Assembly (NCBI GenBank): GCA_000169395.1
Contig: AAXZ01000005.1
Location: 88,517-152,516 of the forward strand
Reading direction: 5' to 3'
DNA: 64,000 nt
Source: Rhodobacteraceae bacterium HTCC2150
GTDB taxonomy: Bacteria > Pseudomonadota > Alphaproteobacteria > Rhodobacterales > Rhodobacteraceae
The notes beneath the pieces were generated by a model. The model saw only the letters and a program-made list of their open reading frames with translations. It did not search any database and was not told the origin of the DNA. The position numbers were made by a program, and so were the translations under genes. The stretch's first letter is position 1; each line of letters starts with the position of its first letter. Shown here piece by piece: positions 46,004 to 55,398 of the stretch.

Positions 46004-47161
46004 ATGAAGCTATCTCATCGTCTTGAAACCCTTACACCCGGCGGCTCTGACGGATGGGAGGTATTTTATCGCGCGCGACAAATGAAAACGGCGGGCGAGG
46101 ATGTTATTGAATTAACCATTGGTGAACATGACATTCGCACAGATCCAATTATTTTGGATGCGATGAATGACGCGGCTTTGGGAGGGCACACCGGATATGC
46201 TGCTGTTCCAGGTATCGCAGATTTGCGCCAAAAAGTGGCAGATCGCGTGACCAAAAACACAGGCGTTCCAACGGGGCCTGAAAACGTTGTTATCACCCCC
46301 GGTGGGCAGGCCGCCTTGTTTGCCACACATATGGGCATTTTGGATTCAGGCGACAAAGCACTGTTTATCGATCCTTTTTACGCAACGTATCCCGGCACAA
46401 TTCGGGGCGTCGGCGGCATCCCTGTACCTGTTCCAGCCCACGCTGAAAACGGCTTTCAACCCGCAGCAGCGGACATTGCCGCCCAGGCCAAAGACGCCAA
46501 ATTCCTATTGATCAATACGCCGAACAACCCAACGGGTGTGGTTTATACCAAAGAAACCTTGCAAGGCATTGCAGATGTTTGTTGTGAGCATGATCTTTGG
46601 CTGATTTCTGACGAGGTATACGACACGCAGATTTGGGAAGGTGAACACCTTTCCCCCCGCGCCTTGCCCAATATGGCCGAACGCACGTTGGTTGTCGGTT
46701 CTATGTCCAAAAGCCACGCCATGACCGGCAGTCGTGTTGGTTGGATTGTCGGCCCTGTTGAGATGATTGATGCAATAATCAACCTTTCCACTCACACCAC
46801 CTACGGCGTGCCCGGCTATATCCAAGACGCCGCCCTTTTCGCCCTTAATCAAGGTGATGCGTTGGAAGAAAAGGTTGCGGCACCCTTTCGTCGTCGTCTT
46901 GCGTTGGCCAAGGACATCATTGCGCAACAAAATGTCGTGCAATTGGTACCTGCCCATGGGGCTATGTATTTGATGCTGGATATCCGTGCCACGGGCATGT
47001 CGGGTTTAGATTTTGCCAATACGCTGTTGGACACCCACAAAATAGCCGTGATGCCGGGCGAAAGTTTTGGCGCGGCCGCTGCGGGCCACATCAGGGTCGC
47101 CATGACCGTTGCCGATGAAGAATTCAACAAAGCACTGACAACATTAATTGAATTTGCATAA
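46004..47161 (+). CDS. PLP-dependent aminotransferase (class I/II fold)
   Basis: A 385-residue fold-type I aminotransferase. The PLP Asn motif is NTPNNPTG (near 167), the Asp-x-x-Tyr pair is DEVYD (near 205), the Schiff-base Lys lies in SMSKSHAMTGSRVGW (near 238) and the Arg near the C-terminus binds the substrate carboxylate. The amino donor cannot be told. The gene begins a three-gene run with a PEP-mutase-like enzyme 11 bases later and a PLP decarboxylase 9 bases after that, which suggests a shared amino acid or amine pathway. Confidence 0.86.
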   Translation: MKLSHRLETLTPGGSDGWEVFYRARQMKTAGEDVIELTIGEHDIRTDPIILDAMNDAALGGHTGYAAVPGIADLRQKVADRVTKNTGVPTGPENVVITPGGQAALFATHMGILDSGDKALFIDPFYATYPGTIRGVGGIPVPVPAHAENGFQPAAADIAAQAKDAKFLLINTPNNPTGVVYTKETLQGIADVCCEHDLWLISDEVYDTQIWEGEHLSPRALPNMAERTLVVGSMSKSHAMTGSRVGWIVGPVEMIDAIINLSTHTTYGVPGYIQDAALFALNQGDALEEKVAAPFRRRLALAKDIIAQQNVVQLVPAHGAMYLMLDIRATGMSGLDFANTLLDTHKIAVMPGESFGAAAAGHIRVAMTVADEEFNKALTTLIEFA

Positions 47162-47172
47162 GGATTGGCAAA

Positions 47173-47982
47173 ATGAGCGACTTTCGTGCCCTTCACCAAA
47201 TCGGAAACCCCTTCATCCTCGCCAATGCGTGGGATGTTGGCAGTGCAAAGTTTTTGGCTGCAATGGGTGCCAAAGCGATTGCGACGTCGTCCTCTGCACA
47301 TGGCTATACGCTAGGCTTGCCCGACATGGGGCACATGACTCGCGATCAAGCATTGGCCCATGCACAAGATTTGGTTTCCGCGGTTAATGTGCCTGTTTCT
47401 GGTGACTTTGAGGATGGTTTTGGTGCCGATCCAGATACAATGGCTGAAACCGTGCGTCTTGCCGCCGAGGTGGGCCTTGCCGGCATTTGCATTGAGGACA
47501 CAGAACTTCCCTCGACCCATCCGTATGATTTTGATCTTGCGGTTGAACGCATTGCCGCCGGTGCCGCCGCCGCGCGTGCCTTGGGGACAGATTTCGTATT
47601 TGTGGCCCGCGCCGATGGTGTCATGAATGAATGTTATGATCTGGACGAGGCCATAAAACGCCTTCAGGCGTTCGAGGCGGCCGGGGCTGACGTCCTTTAT
47701 GCACCGCGTTTGGCAAGTTTGGCTGATCAAGAAAAAGTTTGTAAATCAGTATCCTTACCCGTAAACGCCTTGACCACAGGTGAATTGACCAAGGTCACCT
47801 TGGCGGAATTCGCCAGTGTGGGTGTGGCGCGCGTATCCTTAGGGGGAACCCTTTCGCGTGCCTATCACACGTCCGTTGCCAATATGGCGCGGGCTATGTT
47901 TGATGAGGGGGATTTCTCAAGCCTGTCGGGCGCAATGTCCGGTGGAGAGATCGAAAAACTGCTTAAAGCTGGTGGACGATAG
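47173..47982 (+). CDS. Isocitrate lyase / PEP mutase family enzyme
   Basis: A 269-residue TIM-barrel enzyme of the PEP mutase/isocitrate lyase superfamily. It has FILANAWDVGSAKFLAAMGAKAIATSS at the start, DFEDGFGADP near 77 (the Asp/Glu metal ligands), GICIEDTELPS and FVARADG. The Cys of true isocitrate lyase (KKCGH) is absent, so it is a carboxyvinyl/oxaloacetate or 2-methylisocitrate-lyase-like relative of unknown substrate. It is tightly packed with the flanking aminotransferase and decarboxylase genes. Confidence 0.87.
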   Translation: MSDFRALHQIGNPFILANAWDVGSAKFLAAMGAKAIATSSSAHGYTLGLPDMGHMTRDQALAHAQDLVSAVNVPVSGDFEDGFGADPDTMAETVRLAAEVGLAGICIEDTELPSTHPYDFDLAVERIAAGAAAARALGTDFVFVARADGVMNECYDLDEAIKRLQAFEAAGADVLYAPRLASLADQEKVCKSVSLPVNALTTGELTKVTLAEFASVGVARVSLGGTLSRAYHTSVANMARAMFDEGDFSSLSGAMSGGEIEKLLKAGGR

Positions 47983-47991
47983 GAACATCCG

Positions 47992-49395
47992 ATGAACCAC
48001 GAAGATCTTCGAATTTGGTCAAAAAAGGCCGCCGATTGGATTGCGGATTACCACGCAGGCCTAAGTGACCGCCCTGTTCGCGCGCAAACCACTCAGGGTG
48101 CAACTGCGGCGCAACTGCCCGCGAATGCCCCAGAAAAACCCGAAGCACTCGAGGATATTTTTGCGGATTTTGAGGCCATCGTCCCAAATGCCATGACGCA
48201 TTGGCAGCACCCTCGTTTCTTTGCCTATTTCCCCAGCCACGCCTCGCCCGCCTCGATGCTGGCTGAACAACTAGCCAATGCGATGTCGGCGATGTGCATG
48301 CTATGGCAGACATCTCCAGCAGGCACCGAGATTGAGGAACAGATGATCCTGTGGCTGCGTGATGCCCTTGGGTTGGCGGATCATTTCACGGGCACAATTC
48401 ATGATTCTGCCACGACCTGCACGCTGTCAGCAGTCTTAACAATGCGTGATCGTGCGATGGACTGGACGTCAATTACCCAAGGTCTAACAGGTGGCCCCCG
48501 TTTACGCATTTATGCATCGGCACAAACACATTCATCCATTGATAAATCCGTGCGATTAGCGGGCATTGGCCAAGATAATTTGGTGAAAATTCCCACAACA
48601 GATGATCACGGTATTGATCCCGAGGCCCTTGATGCCGCAATCAAAGCGGACATTGCAGCCGGATATAAACCCGCCGGTGTTATCCTATGCACAGGTGGCA
48701 CATCTATTGGGGCGATGGACCCGATTGCGGCTGGTTTGGCCGTGGCAAAATCGCACGACCTTTATACCCATGTTGATGCAGCATGGGCAGGAACGGCAAT
48801 GATTTGCCCTGAATTCAGATACTTGTGGGAAGGTATTGATGCCGCCGACAGTCTAGTGTTCAACCCTTACAAAGGCATGGGCGTTCAGTTTGATGGTGCT
48901 ATTCAATTCCTGCGTGATGCAACACCGCAAATCCGCAGCCTCGGTTTGCGCCCCGATTATCTTGAAACATTAGACATGGATGAGGTCACGAATTTCAACG
49001 AATGGACCGTGCCCTTGGGGCGTCGTTTCCGTGCGTTGAAAATCTGGTTCACCCTACGCGCCTATGGGCTTGAGGGTCTGCGCCAAATGATCCGCAATCA
49101 CGTCGCTTGGGTAAAAGAGCTTGAGGCAAAACTTGCCACGCACCCCGATTTCACCATCACCACGCCTGCCACCTTGGCGCTGTTTTCATTCCAATATACC
49201 CCCAAGGAAGGTGATGCGAATGCCCTAACGGCCAAACTGCTGGCCGCTGTGAATAACGATGGACGGGTTTATCTGACGCAAACCATGCACGAAGGTCAAT
49301 TTGTGATCCGAATGGCGGGTGCCGCTTTTGACAGCAAACAATCCGACGTTATGATGGTTTACGATGTTGTTACGGAGCTTTGCCAAACTCTTTAG
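47992..49395 (+). CDS. PLP-dependent amino acid decarboxylase (group II, aromatic type)
   Basis: A 467-residue group II decarboxylase like the aromatic-L-amino-acid enzymes. Features are ATAATCTLSAVLTMRDRA-type region with TTCTLSA near 143, HVDAAWAGTAM near 260 (the Asp that pairs with the PLP pyridine N) and FNPYKGMGVQFD near 298 with the Schiff-base Lys. In most members that motif reads NPHKW; here it is NPYKG, so the His before Lys is Tyr and the substrate may differ. It ends the aminotransferase / PEP-mutase-like / decarboxylase run. The TPM gene follows 9 bases later, possibly on the same transcript. Confidence 0.87.
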   Translation: MNHEDLRIWSKKAADWIADYHAGLSDRPVRAQTTQGATAAQLPANAPEKPEALEDIFADFEAIVPNAMTHWQHPRFFAYFPSHASPASMLAEQLANAMSAMCMLWQTSPAGTEIEEQMILWLRDALGLADHFTGTIHDSATTCTLSAVLTMRDRAMDWTSITQGLTGGPRLRIYASAQTHSSIDKSVRLAGIGQDNLVKIPTTDDHGIDPEALDAAIKADIAAGYKPAGVILCTGGTSIGAMDPIAAGLAVAKSHDLYTHVDAAWAGTAMICPEFRYLWEGIDAADSLVFNPYKGMGVQFDGAIQFLRDATPQIRSLGLRPDYLETLDMDEVTNFNEWTVPLGRRFRALKIWFTLRAYGLEGLRQMIRNHVAWVKELEAKLATHPDFTITTPATLALFSFQYTPKEGDANALTAKLLAAVNNDGRVYLTQTMHEGQFVIRMAGAAFDSKQSDVMMVYDVVTELCQTL

Positions 49396-49404
49396 GATTT
49401 TTTG

Positions 49405-50256
49405 ATGCGTAATATTTTATTTACATTTGCTTTAATTTTGCTGCCGCTTTCGCTTGTGGCCCAAGAAGGCAATCGTGAATTTCCGAAATACACTTCGACC
49501 TATGTCAATGATTTCGCTGACTTTTTGCCCGCTGATACCCGTTCACGCATCACCGAAAAAATGTATGATCTTAGAACGGAACATGGCATTGAAATGACCG
49601 TGGCCACATTTTCATCGCGACATGATTATGGGGATCACGGATCACTTGAACGCTTTGCAACTGGCCTATTCAATCAATGGGGCGTTGGAAATGCGGACCG
49701 AAACGACGGGATTTTGCTTTTGGTTTTGCACAAAGACCGCGAAATGCGCATCGAACTTGGCGCGGGTTACGGGCGCGAATATGATTGGGCCGCACAACAG
49801 GTAATCGATGATTTCATTTTACCAAGCTTTCGCAAAGACGAATACGCCGTTGGCATAGAGGCCGGCGTTAACGCAACAATTCGCGAGATTGCACTTGTAA
49901 AGGCCGAGGGTGGAGAACCTGCCAAAGAGGGTATGGATTTGGTTGCTTGGGCGATATCCGCCGGGTTTTTCGTGTTCATGGTGCTGTTGATGTTCCGCCG
50001 AACAATCGGCGATATGATTGCAAGTCTTTATGCCTGCCCCAATTGCAGCGGAAGAGGCCTTCGCCGGACTCGTCAGGTTATCAAGGCTGCGACAGAGACC
50101 TTGCCTGGCAAAGGGATTTTAACAACAAAATGCAACTTTTGTGATTTTCGCGATGATTCAGATTACACAATTTCACCCACAAAAAGTCATAACTCCTCAA
50201 GTTCTTCTTTTGGTGGCGGCAGTTCTAGCGGCGGCGGTGCCTCGGGCCGCTGGTAA
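49405..50256 (+). CDS. TPM-domain protein with signal peptide, membrane helix and zinc ribbon
   Basis: A 283-residue protein. A signal peptide (NILFTFALILLPLSLVAQ) leads into a TPM domain at about residues 25-165 (YVNDFADFLPADTRSRI, GVGNADRNDGILLLV, ELGAGYGREYDW), the fold of the periplasmic acid-phosphatase-like YgcG/TLP18.3/Psb32 family. A single helix (LVAWAISAGFFVFMVLLMF, near 182) puts the rest in the cytoplasm: a CPNC...CNFC zinc ribbon, then a Ser/Gly-rich tail (SSSSFGGGSSSGGGASGRW). Start at ATG 49405 with AGGA 7 bases upstream. Role unknown, likely envelope quality control. Confidence 0.82.
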   Translation: MRNILFTFALILLPLSLVAQEGNREFPKYTSTYVNDFADFLPADTRSRITEKMYDLRTEHGIEMTVATFSSRHDYGDHGSLERFATGLFNQWGVGNADRNDGILLLVLHKDREMRIELGAGYGREYDWAAQQVIDDFILPSFRKDEYAVGIEAGVNATIREIALVKAEGGEPAKEGMDLVAWAISAGFFVFMVLLMFRRTIGDMIASLYACPNCSGRGLRRTRQVIKAATETLPGKGILTTKCNFCDFRDDSDYTISPTKSHNSSSSSFGGGSSSGGGASGRW

Positions 50257-50468
50257 AAAACATGCCGCAATTGGGCATGACATGTCGCAAATGAGACGAC
50301 AAGATCACCTTAAGAACATTGAGGTAATCATGCAAAACAATGCTTGGAAAATAGTTTTGGTAGTTCGCACCATTGGTGCGGAACGCGGCCGTGCGGCGCG
50401 TGGTGGGCCTGATTTTTCGTAAATCACGTAACCATTCCCCTCTATAATATCGTTCCAAGGAAAATCCT

Positions 50469-52007
50469 ATGTCTCAACCCAAAACCCGTCGTTCAGGTGG
50501 TCGTGCCGCACGTCAAGCCATGCGTGCAGCCCCCCTAAGCGAAGCAAAACGCCCCGTTCGCGCGGGCATGTCAGGCGGCGCCTATAAACCGCTGACGAAC
50601 GAACAAATATTGGCCATTCATGAATCCGCGCTTGAGGCGCTTGAAACCATTGGTCTGGCCGACGCCCCACAATCCGGCGTTGATATCATGGTTAAAGTGG
50701 GCGCTATTTTGGGTGACGACGGTCGCTTGCGTTATCCGCGTGCTATTATTCTTGAGGCGCTTGAAAAGGCGGCAAAAGGCATCACCCTTTACAGCCGTGA
50801 CGGTAAAAACGACCTGACATTATCCGGCAAGCGCGTGCATTATGGCACGGCTGGTGCCGCCGTTCATATGGTCGACGTCGAAGGTAACGACTATCGCGAA
50901 AGCACCATTCAAGATTTGCATGACGCCGCGCGGATCGTGGACAAGATGGATAATATCCATTTTCTTCAACGCCCAATGGTGGCTCGCGACATTCTTGATA
51001 ACTACGAAATGGATATGAACACGATCTACGCCAGCTGTGCGGGCACAACCAAGCATATCGGCACCTCAATCTTTGATCCCGAATATGTTCAGGGTTGTCT
51101 TGATCTGCTGCACACCATTGCTGGTGGCGAAGAAGCATGGCGCGCGCGTCCTTTTGTATCCAATTCCAATTGTTTCGTGGTGCCTCCGATGAAATTTGCC
51201 ACCGAAAGCTGTTCGGTGATGGAGGCCTGTATCGCAGGTGGCATGCCTGTTTTGTTGCTTAGTGCGGGCATGGCCGGGGCAACGGCCCCTTCCACCGTGG
51301 CAGGTGCAATTGTTCAGGCCGTAGCGGAATGTTTGGCCGGTGTGTTTTATGTTAACGCCGTAAAACCCGGACACCCTGCGATCTTTGGCACATGGCCCTT
51401 TGGTTTGGATCTACGAACAGGCGCCATGACTGGTGGTTCTGGTGAACAGGCGTTGTTGACGGCCGGTTGCGCACAAATGCACCATTTTTACGGCCTTCCC
51501 GGTGGTGCCGTCGGTGGAATTTCAGATGCAAAAATGCCCGATATGCAAGCGGGTTGGGAACAAATGTGTTCCAATATGACAGCGGGTCTTTCTGGTCTAA
51601 ATATGGTCTATGAGGCCGCTGGAATGCATGCCTCACTGTTGGGATTTTGTCATGAATCCCTGATTATGGGTAACGACATCATCGGACAGGCCTTGCGGTG
51701 TGTTCGCGGCATTGAAGTGGATGAGGTGACAATGGCCGTTGATCAAATCCGTTCTGTTTGCATGGGCGGCCCCGGCCATTATCTGGGCACAGATGAAACA
51801 CTAGCGCGCATGGAAAGTGACTATGTTTATCCGCTAACAGGCGACAGAACTTCCCCCAAAGAATGGGCAGAAATCGGTAAGCCCAATTTGGTACAAACCG
51901 CAATTTCCAAAAAGGAGGAGATTTTGGCCGAACGCAGTGCCGCCGCCTTTGACCCCTTGTTGGATTTGAATATTCGTGAAAACTTCAACATCCATCTGGA
52001 CGTTTAA
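50469..52007 (+). CDS. MttB-family (trimethylamine/glycine-betaine-type) corrinoid methyltransferase, non-pyrrolysine
   Basis: A 512-residue member of the MttB family, which passes a methyl group from a quaternary or tertiary amine to a corrinoid protein. There is no in-frame TAG, so it is a non-pyrrolysine member like glycine betaine MtgB; the substrate is not readable. Family-type stretches are YKPLTNEQILAIHESALE, VHYGTAGAAVHM, LLSAGMAGATAP and AGCAQMHHFYGLPGG. AAGGA lies 6 bases before the ATG. The first 33 residues are Arg-rich (KTRRSGGRAARQAMRAAP). The corrinoid partner is not beside it; the methyl-THF enzyme and activator are 20-25 kb away. It ends at a strong terminator. Confidence 0.88.
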   Translation: MSQPKTRRSGGRAARQAMRAAPLSEAKRPVRAGMSGGAYKPLTNEQILAIHESALEALETIGLADAPQSGVDIMVKVGAILGDDGRLRYPRAIILEALEKAAKGITLYSRDGKNDLTLSGKRVHYGTAGAAVHMVDVEGNDYRESTIQDLHDAARIVDKMDNIHFLQRPMVARDILDNYEMDMNTIYASCAGTTKHIGTSIFDPEYVQGCLDLLHTIAGGEEAWRARPFVSNSNCFVVPPMKFATESCSVMEACIAGGMPVLLLSAGMAGATAPSTVAGAIVQAVAECLAGVFYVNAVKPGHPAIFGTWPFGLDLRTGAMTGGSGEQALLTAGCAQMHHFYGLPGGAVGGISDAKMPDMQAGWEQMCSNMTAGLSGLNMVYEAAGMHASLLGFCHESLIMGNDIIGQALRCVRGIEVDEVTMAVDQIRSVCMGGPGHYLGTDETLARMESDYVYPLTGDRTSPKEWAEIGKPNLVQTAISKKEEILAERSAAAFDPLLDLNIRENFNIHLDV

Positions 52008-52014
52008 GCACATG

Positions 52015-52042
52015 AAAAGGCAGCGTTAACCCGCTGCCTTTT
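52015..52042. terminator. Terminator of the MttB gene, overlapping the 3' end of the ABC-F gene
   Basis: AAAAGGCAGCG (52015-52025) pairs with 52032-52042 around a 6-base loop. The right arm is also the last coding bases of the convergent ABC-F gene (stop at 52028-52026). It has a T run for the plus strand and an A/T run for the minus strand. Confidence 0.8.
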
Positions 52043-53846
52043 CCTCTAGCACCAGCCAATCATCTTCAAGCTCGCTTAAGGCATTATTACGCTCAATTAG
52101 GGCGTCTGTGGCTTTGGCAAATTTGACGGGTTGGCTGGTAAATAGGTCCTGATCCGATAACAGCTCTTCTAGTTTTGCAATTTCCGCCCCCAAGCGTTCG
52201 ATCTTGGCAGGTAAGCCATCAAGACGATGCTGTTCAGAAAAGCTAAGGCCGGTTGATTTTTCAACTGGTGCTGCGTCTTTGACATTGGCATTCTTGGCTG
52301 GTTTTGCACCAGATTTCGCAACCGTTTTGGGTGCGGCGGCCTTGGGTTTTTGATCCTGATAATCAGACCACCCCCCTGGATACGCCTGCATATGACCATT
52401 GCCTTCCATGGCAATCGTTTGCGTGGCAACACGATCCAGAAAATCACGGTCGTGGCTGACCAAAATTACCGTACCATCAAAATCCGATAGCAATTCTTGC
52501 AACAGATCCAGTGTTTCAATGTCCAAATCGTTGGTCGGCTCATCCAGCACCAAAAGGTTGCTTTCTTGTGCCAAGATGCGCGCCAATAAAAGGCGGGCTT
52601 TTTCACCACCCGACAAGGATCGAACCGGCGCCCGGGCTTGGGATTCATCAAACAAAAAGTCTTTGAGATACCCAACAACGTGTTTTGGGGTGCCGCGCAC
52701 CATGACTTGATCAGAACGTCCAGACACACCCAACGTCGGGTCATTGGTCAAGTTTTCCCAAAGCGAGGCATTGCCATCCAGTGCGTCACGATTTTGATCG
52801 AATTGTACCATTTGAAGGTTCGAGCCAAGCTTAATCGTACCGGAATCTGGTTGAAGTTCGCCCGTTAACATTTTCAAAAGAGTAGTTTTTCCCACACCGT
52901 TAGGACCAACAAGCGCAATACGATCGCCACGAGCGATTTTGATTGAAAAGTCCTTCACGATCGGATTGTCATAGGTTTTTGAAATATCTTCGGCATGAAC
53001 AACCAGCTTGCCGGATTTTTGCCCCTGTTCCAAAACCAATGCCGCCGTACCTTGGCGTTTGATCTGCGAGTCGCGTTCATCCTTTAGGGCATGCAATGCG
53101 CGCACACGGCCTTGGTTGCGTTTACGACGCGCAGAAATACCCTCGACAGCCCACCGCGCCTCGGCTTTGATTTTGCGATTCAGTTTGTGACGCTGTTCGT
53201 CTTCTTCTTCCCAAACTTTGTCGCGCCATGCTTCAAACGCATCAAAGCCTTGCTTTTGTTTGCGCACAACACCACGATCCACCCATAAGGTGGCGCGAAC
53301 CAATGCATTCAGGAATGCACGGTCGTGACTTATCAAAACAAATGCGGTGCGGGTTTGCTTTAGTTCTGCCTCAAGCCAAGCGATGGCCTGAATATCCAAG
53401 TGGTTGGTCGGCTCGTCCAACAGCATCAAATCCGGTGCTTCGGCCAGCAATTTGGCCAAGGCAGCACGGCGACGTTCCCCGCCGGATGCGGTATCAGTGC
53501 TGGTTAAAGGATCAAATTTTAACCCTTCAGCCACCATGGCCACGCGATATTCTTCACCATCAGGCAGACCGCTTGAGGCAAACTCACCAAGTGTATCATA
53601 CCCAGATAAATCAGGATCTTGTTCCATATACCCAACACTGGCGCCGGGTGCCAAAATACAGTTGCCTGTATCTGGTTCCACAAGTCCTGCGGCGATTTTC
53701 ATTAAGGTCGATTTACCCGACCCGTTGCGACCAACCAAAGCCAAACGTTCGCCTAGATGTACGTTCAGTTCCAACCCTTGAAACAAGGGGTCGCCACCAA
53801 AACCAAGGCTAATGTCGGATAATTGCATTAAAGGGATACGTGCCAT
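52026..53846 (-). CDS. ABC-F family ATPase (Uup-like)
   Basis: A soluble protein of 606 residues with two ABC domains in one chain and no membrane part. The Walker A motifs are GRNGSGKST (near 38) and GPNGVGKTT (near 313), the signatures are TASGGERRRAALAKL and LSGGEKARLLLARIL, and the Walker B motifs are LMLLDEPTNHLD and LLVLDEPTNDLD. A charged linker follows the first domain and a Lys/Ala linker with a coiled-coil C-terminal domain (from about 555) ends it, as in Uup. Members act on ribosomes or on DNA/recombination intermediates. The gene stands between the MttB gene and olsB-like gene on the same strand as the latter. Confidence 0.9.
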   Translation of the reverse strand: MARIPLMQLSDISLGFGGDPLFQGLELNVHLGERLALVGRNGSGKSTLMKIAAGLVEPDTGNCILAPGASVGYMEQDPDLSGYDTLGEFASSGLPDGEEYRVAMVAEGLKFDPLTSTDTASGGERRRAALAKLLAEAPDLMLLDEPTNHLDIQAIAWLEAELKQTRTAFVLISHDRAFLNALVRATLWVDRGVVRKQKQGFDAFEAWRDKVWEEEDEQRHKLNRKIKAEARWAVEGISARRKRNQGRVRALHALKDERDSQIKRQGTAALVLEQGQKSGKLVVHAEDISKTYDNPIVKDFSIKIARGDRIALVGPNGVGKTTLLKMLTGELQPDSGTIKLGSNLQMVQFDQNRDALDGNASLWENLTNDPTLGVSGRSDQVMVRGTPKHVVGYLKDFLFDESQARAPVRSLSGGEKARLLLARILAQESNLLVLDEPTNDLDIETLDLLQELLSDFDGTVILVSHDRDFLDRVATQTIAMEGNGHMQAYPGGWSDYQDQKPKAAAPKTVAKSGAKPAKNANVKDAAPVEKSTGLSFSEQHRLDGLPAKIERLGAEIAKLEELLSDQDLFTSQPVKFAKATDALIERNNALSELEDDWLVLEEKAAG

Positions 53847-53894
53847 GGTTTGCCCCTAATATGCAGGCGCAACATCGTCAATGGCTATTGGGCT

Positions 53895-54668
53895 TTATTG
53901 CCCTTCAATTGCGGCGTCACGGCGTAATTGTCGAACCCTTGCCGCAGGAATGGCGGCAATTTCCAGACCAGTAAAAACATGCAAAGTGCTCATCGCGCGA
54001 TCGATCACAGCGTGATCACTGACCCAACCACCCATCATCAAATAGGTCCGCAATAACGAAGGCAACTGTTTAAACGCTTGTTTTACATCACAAACATGTC
54101 CAGACAAACTTTGTGCATAGGGAACCACATCATCATGTTTCACCGATGGAGCCTTTTCATTAGGTGCCAAGTATTTTTCTGCCATCAAAGCAAACGCATC
54201 CACATATTTGTCTGCTGAGATGCCCGAGAATGACGAACACCCAAATAACATCTTGATGCCCTTCTCATCCACATGGCGCGTCAAAGCGGCCCACGCAAGA
54301 CGCAGAATATCAGGGTCATGCCAATCCGGATGCAAACAAAACCGACCGATTTCACAAATTGGTCCATCCATGTGATGCAAATTCGCCAAATTATAAAACT
54401 GTGCTGAATATGAATTTTCTATCTGATCGGCGGTTGCAAAGGTTAACAGACGGAAACAACAAACAAGTTCGGCATTTTCTGATCCATCAGTGACCTTTTC
54501 CACCAAAACATGTGTACAGATATCATCAAACTGATCGGCATCAAGCGTCATAGATGTATCCTGGCTATCACGCGCAAAGGCCAATTGCCTAAGCCGCTGG
54601 GCCGCCTCAATATCAGCGCTGCTTTTGGCAATTCTAGCCCTAAATCGGGTTTTTAACAGCGTTAACAT
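53895..54668 (-). CDS. OlsB-like N-acyltransferase (GNAT fold), ornithine lipid synthesis
   Basis: A 257-residue acyltransferase. SADIEAAQRLRQLAFARDSQ at the start, EIGRFCLHPDW near 115 (acyl-CoA/ACP binding region) and GISADKYVDAFALMAEKYLAP near 157 match L-ornithine N-acyltransferases, which make lyso-ornithine lipid from 3-hydroxyacyl-ACP. Ornithine lipids replace phospholipids under phosphate limitation, a known trait of marine Rhodobacterales. The usual partner olsA is not beside it. It lies 48 bases upstream of the ABC-F gene in the same direction. A general hemolysin-like acetyltransferase name is the alternative. Confidence 0.82.
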   Translation of the reverse strand: MLTLLKTRFRARIAKSSADIEAAQRLRQLAFARDSQDTSMTLDADQFDDICTHVLVEKVTDGSENAELVCCFRLLTFATADQIENSYSAQFYNLANLHHMDGPICEIGRFCLHPDWHDPDILRLAWAALTRHVDEKGIKMLFGCSSFSGISADKYVDAFALMAEKYLAPNEKAPSVKHDDVVPYAQSLSGHVCDVKQAFKQLPSLLRTYLMMGGWVSDHAVIDRAMSTLHVFTGLEIAAIPAARVRQLRRDAAIEGQ

Positions 54669-54756
54669 CGTCTTCCCCTAAGTGGTTTGTGCCACGACCA
54701 CCACAGATTTCTTACCCCTACTGTGACTGTCACCGCTGTTTGCCGCAAGGTCCAAT

Positions 54757-54780
54757 AAAAAAGGGGCCTCGAAAGGCCCC
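54757..54780 (-). terminator. Rho-independent terminator after bamE
   Basis: GGGGCCT (54763-54769) pairs with AGGCCCC (54774-54780) round a CGAA loop. On the minus strand it is followed by a run of six T. Confidence 0.85.
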
Positions 54781-54804
54781 CAAATTCCTATATCGCGATT
54801 TGTT

Positions 54805-55263
54805 TTAGCCACCGCCAAGAAAGTCACCGGCGTTAAACCGACCAAAGCTGCCTAACAACTGACGAATGAATGAAACACCCTTGATGTTGCTGTCGGTTAC
54901 ACGGCGTGAAAGTGTGACCACGCGTCCATCTTCAAGCGAAAAACGTTCGATATTACTTACACGACCGGATTTACCGAAACTTATGGCCAAAACCTGACGA
55001 TCAATTTCCTGTGGCTTCTTGTACGCGTAATGCTTGAACTTACTGCCAACATAATACCAAGCGCCGTCTTCAAGAACACCCGAAGACGTTGGTTTACCAA
55101 CCGCGGATTCAACAGATTTCTTCGTATCAACACCAACAATTATGTCCAGCATTTCATCATCTGATGGCACAAAGCCATGATTCTGATAAGTTGCAGCACA
55201 TGCAGAAAGCACAAAAACACTCGCCAACACCGCCACTGATTTCATTATTTGGCTAAGTCGCAT
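54805..55263 (-). CDS. bamE: Outer membrane protein assembly factor BamE (SmpA/OmlA family)
   Basis: Lipoprotein of the Bam complex, 152 residues. A signal peptide ends in the lipobox LSAC, so Cys22 is the lipidated residue and the mature protein faces the periplasm. The SmpA/OmlA region follows (VDTKKSVESAVGKPTSSGVLEDGAWYYVGS). AAGGGGG lies 7 bases before the ATG at 55263. It is divergent from the yceD operon, an arrangement conserved in alphaproteobacteria, and ends at its own terminator. Confidence 0.9.
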   Translation of the reverse strand: MRLSQIMKSVAVLASVFVLSACAATYQNHGFVPSDDEMLDIIVGVDTKKSVESAVGKPTSSGVLEDGAWYYVGSKFKHYAYKKPQEIDRQVLAISFGKSGRVSNIERFSLEDGRVVTLSRRVTDSNIKGVSFIRQLLGSFGRFNAGDFLGGG

Positions 55264-55398
55264 GGGACCGCCCCCTTGTTTTGCCTGTATTTACTTTATA
55301 TCGGATTACTTGAGCCGCGCCCTAAATTCAAGAAAGTTAAATTTTATGGTATGGACTGTAAGAGATAACACGACGCATGACGACAGGAAAATACGACT

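Noticed and set aside
50329..50422. Possible 30-residue peptide (starts MQNNAWKIVLVV) between the TPM and MttB genes
   Set aside because: It has GAGGT before its ATG, but it is very short and shows no family; kept only as a note.
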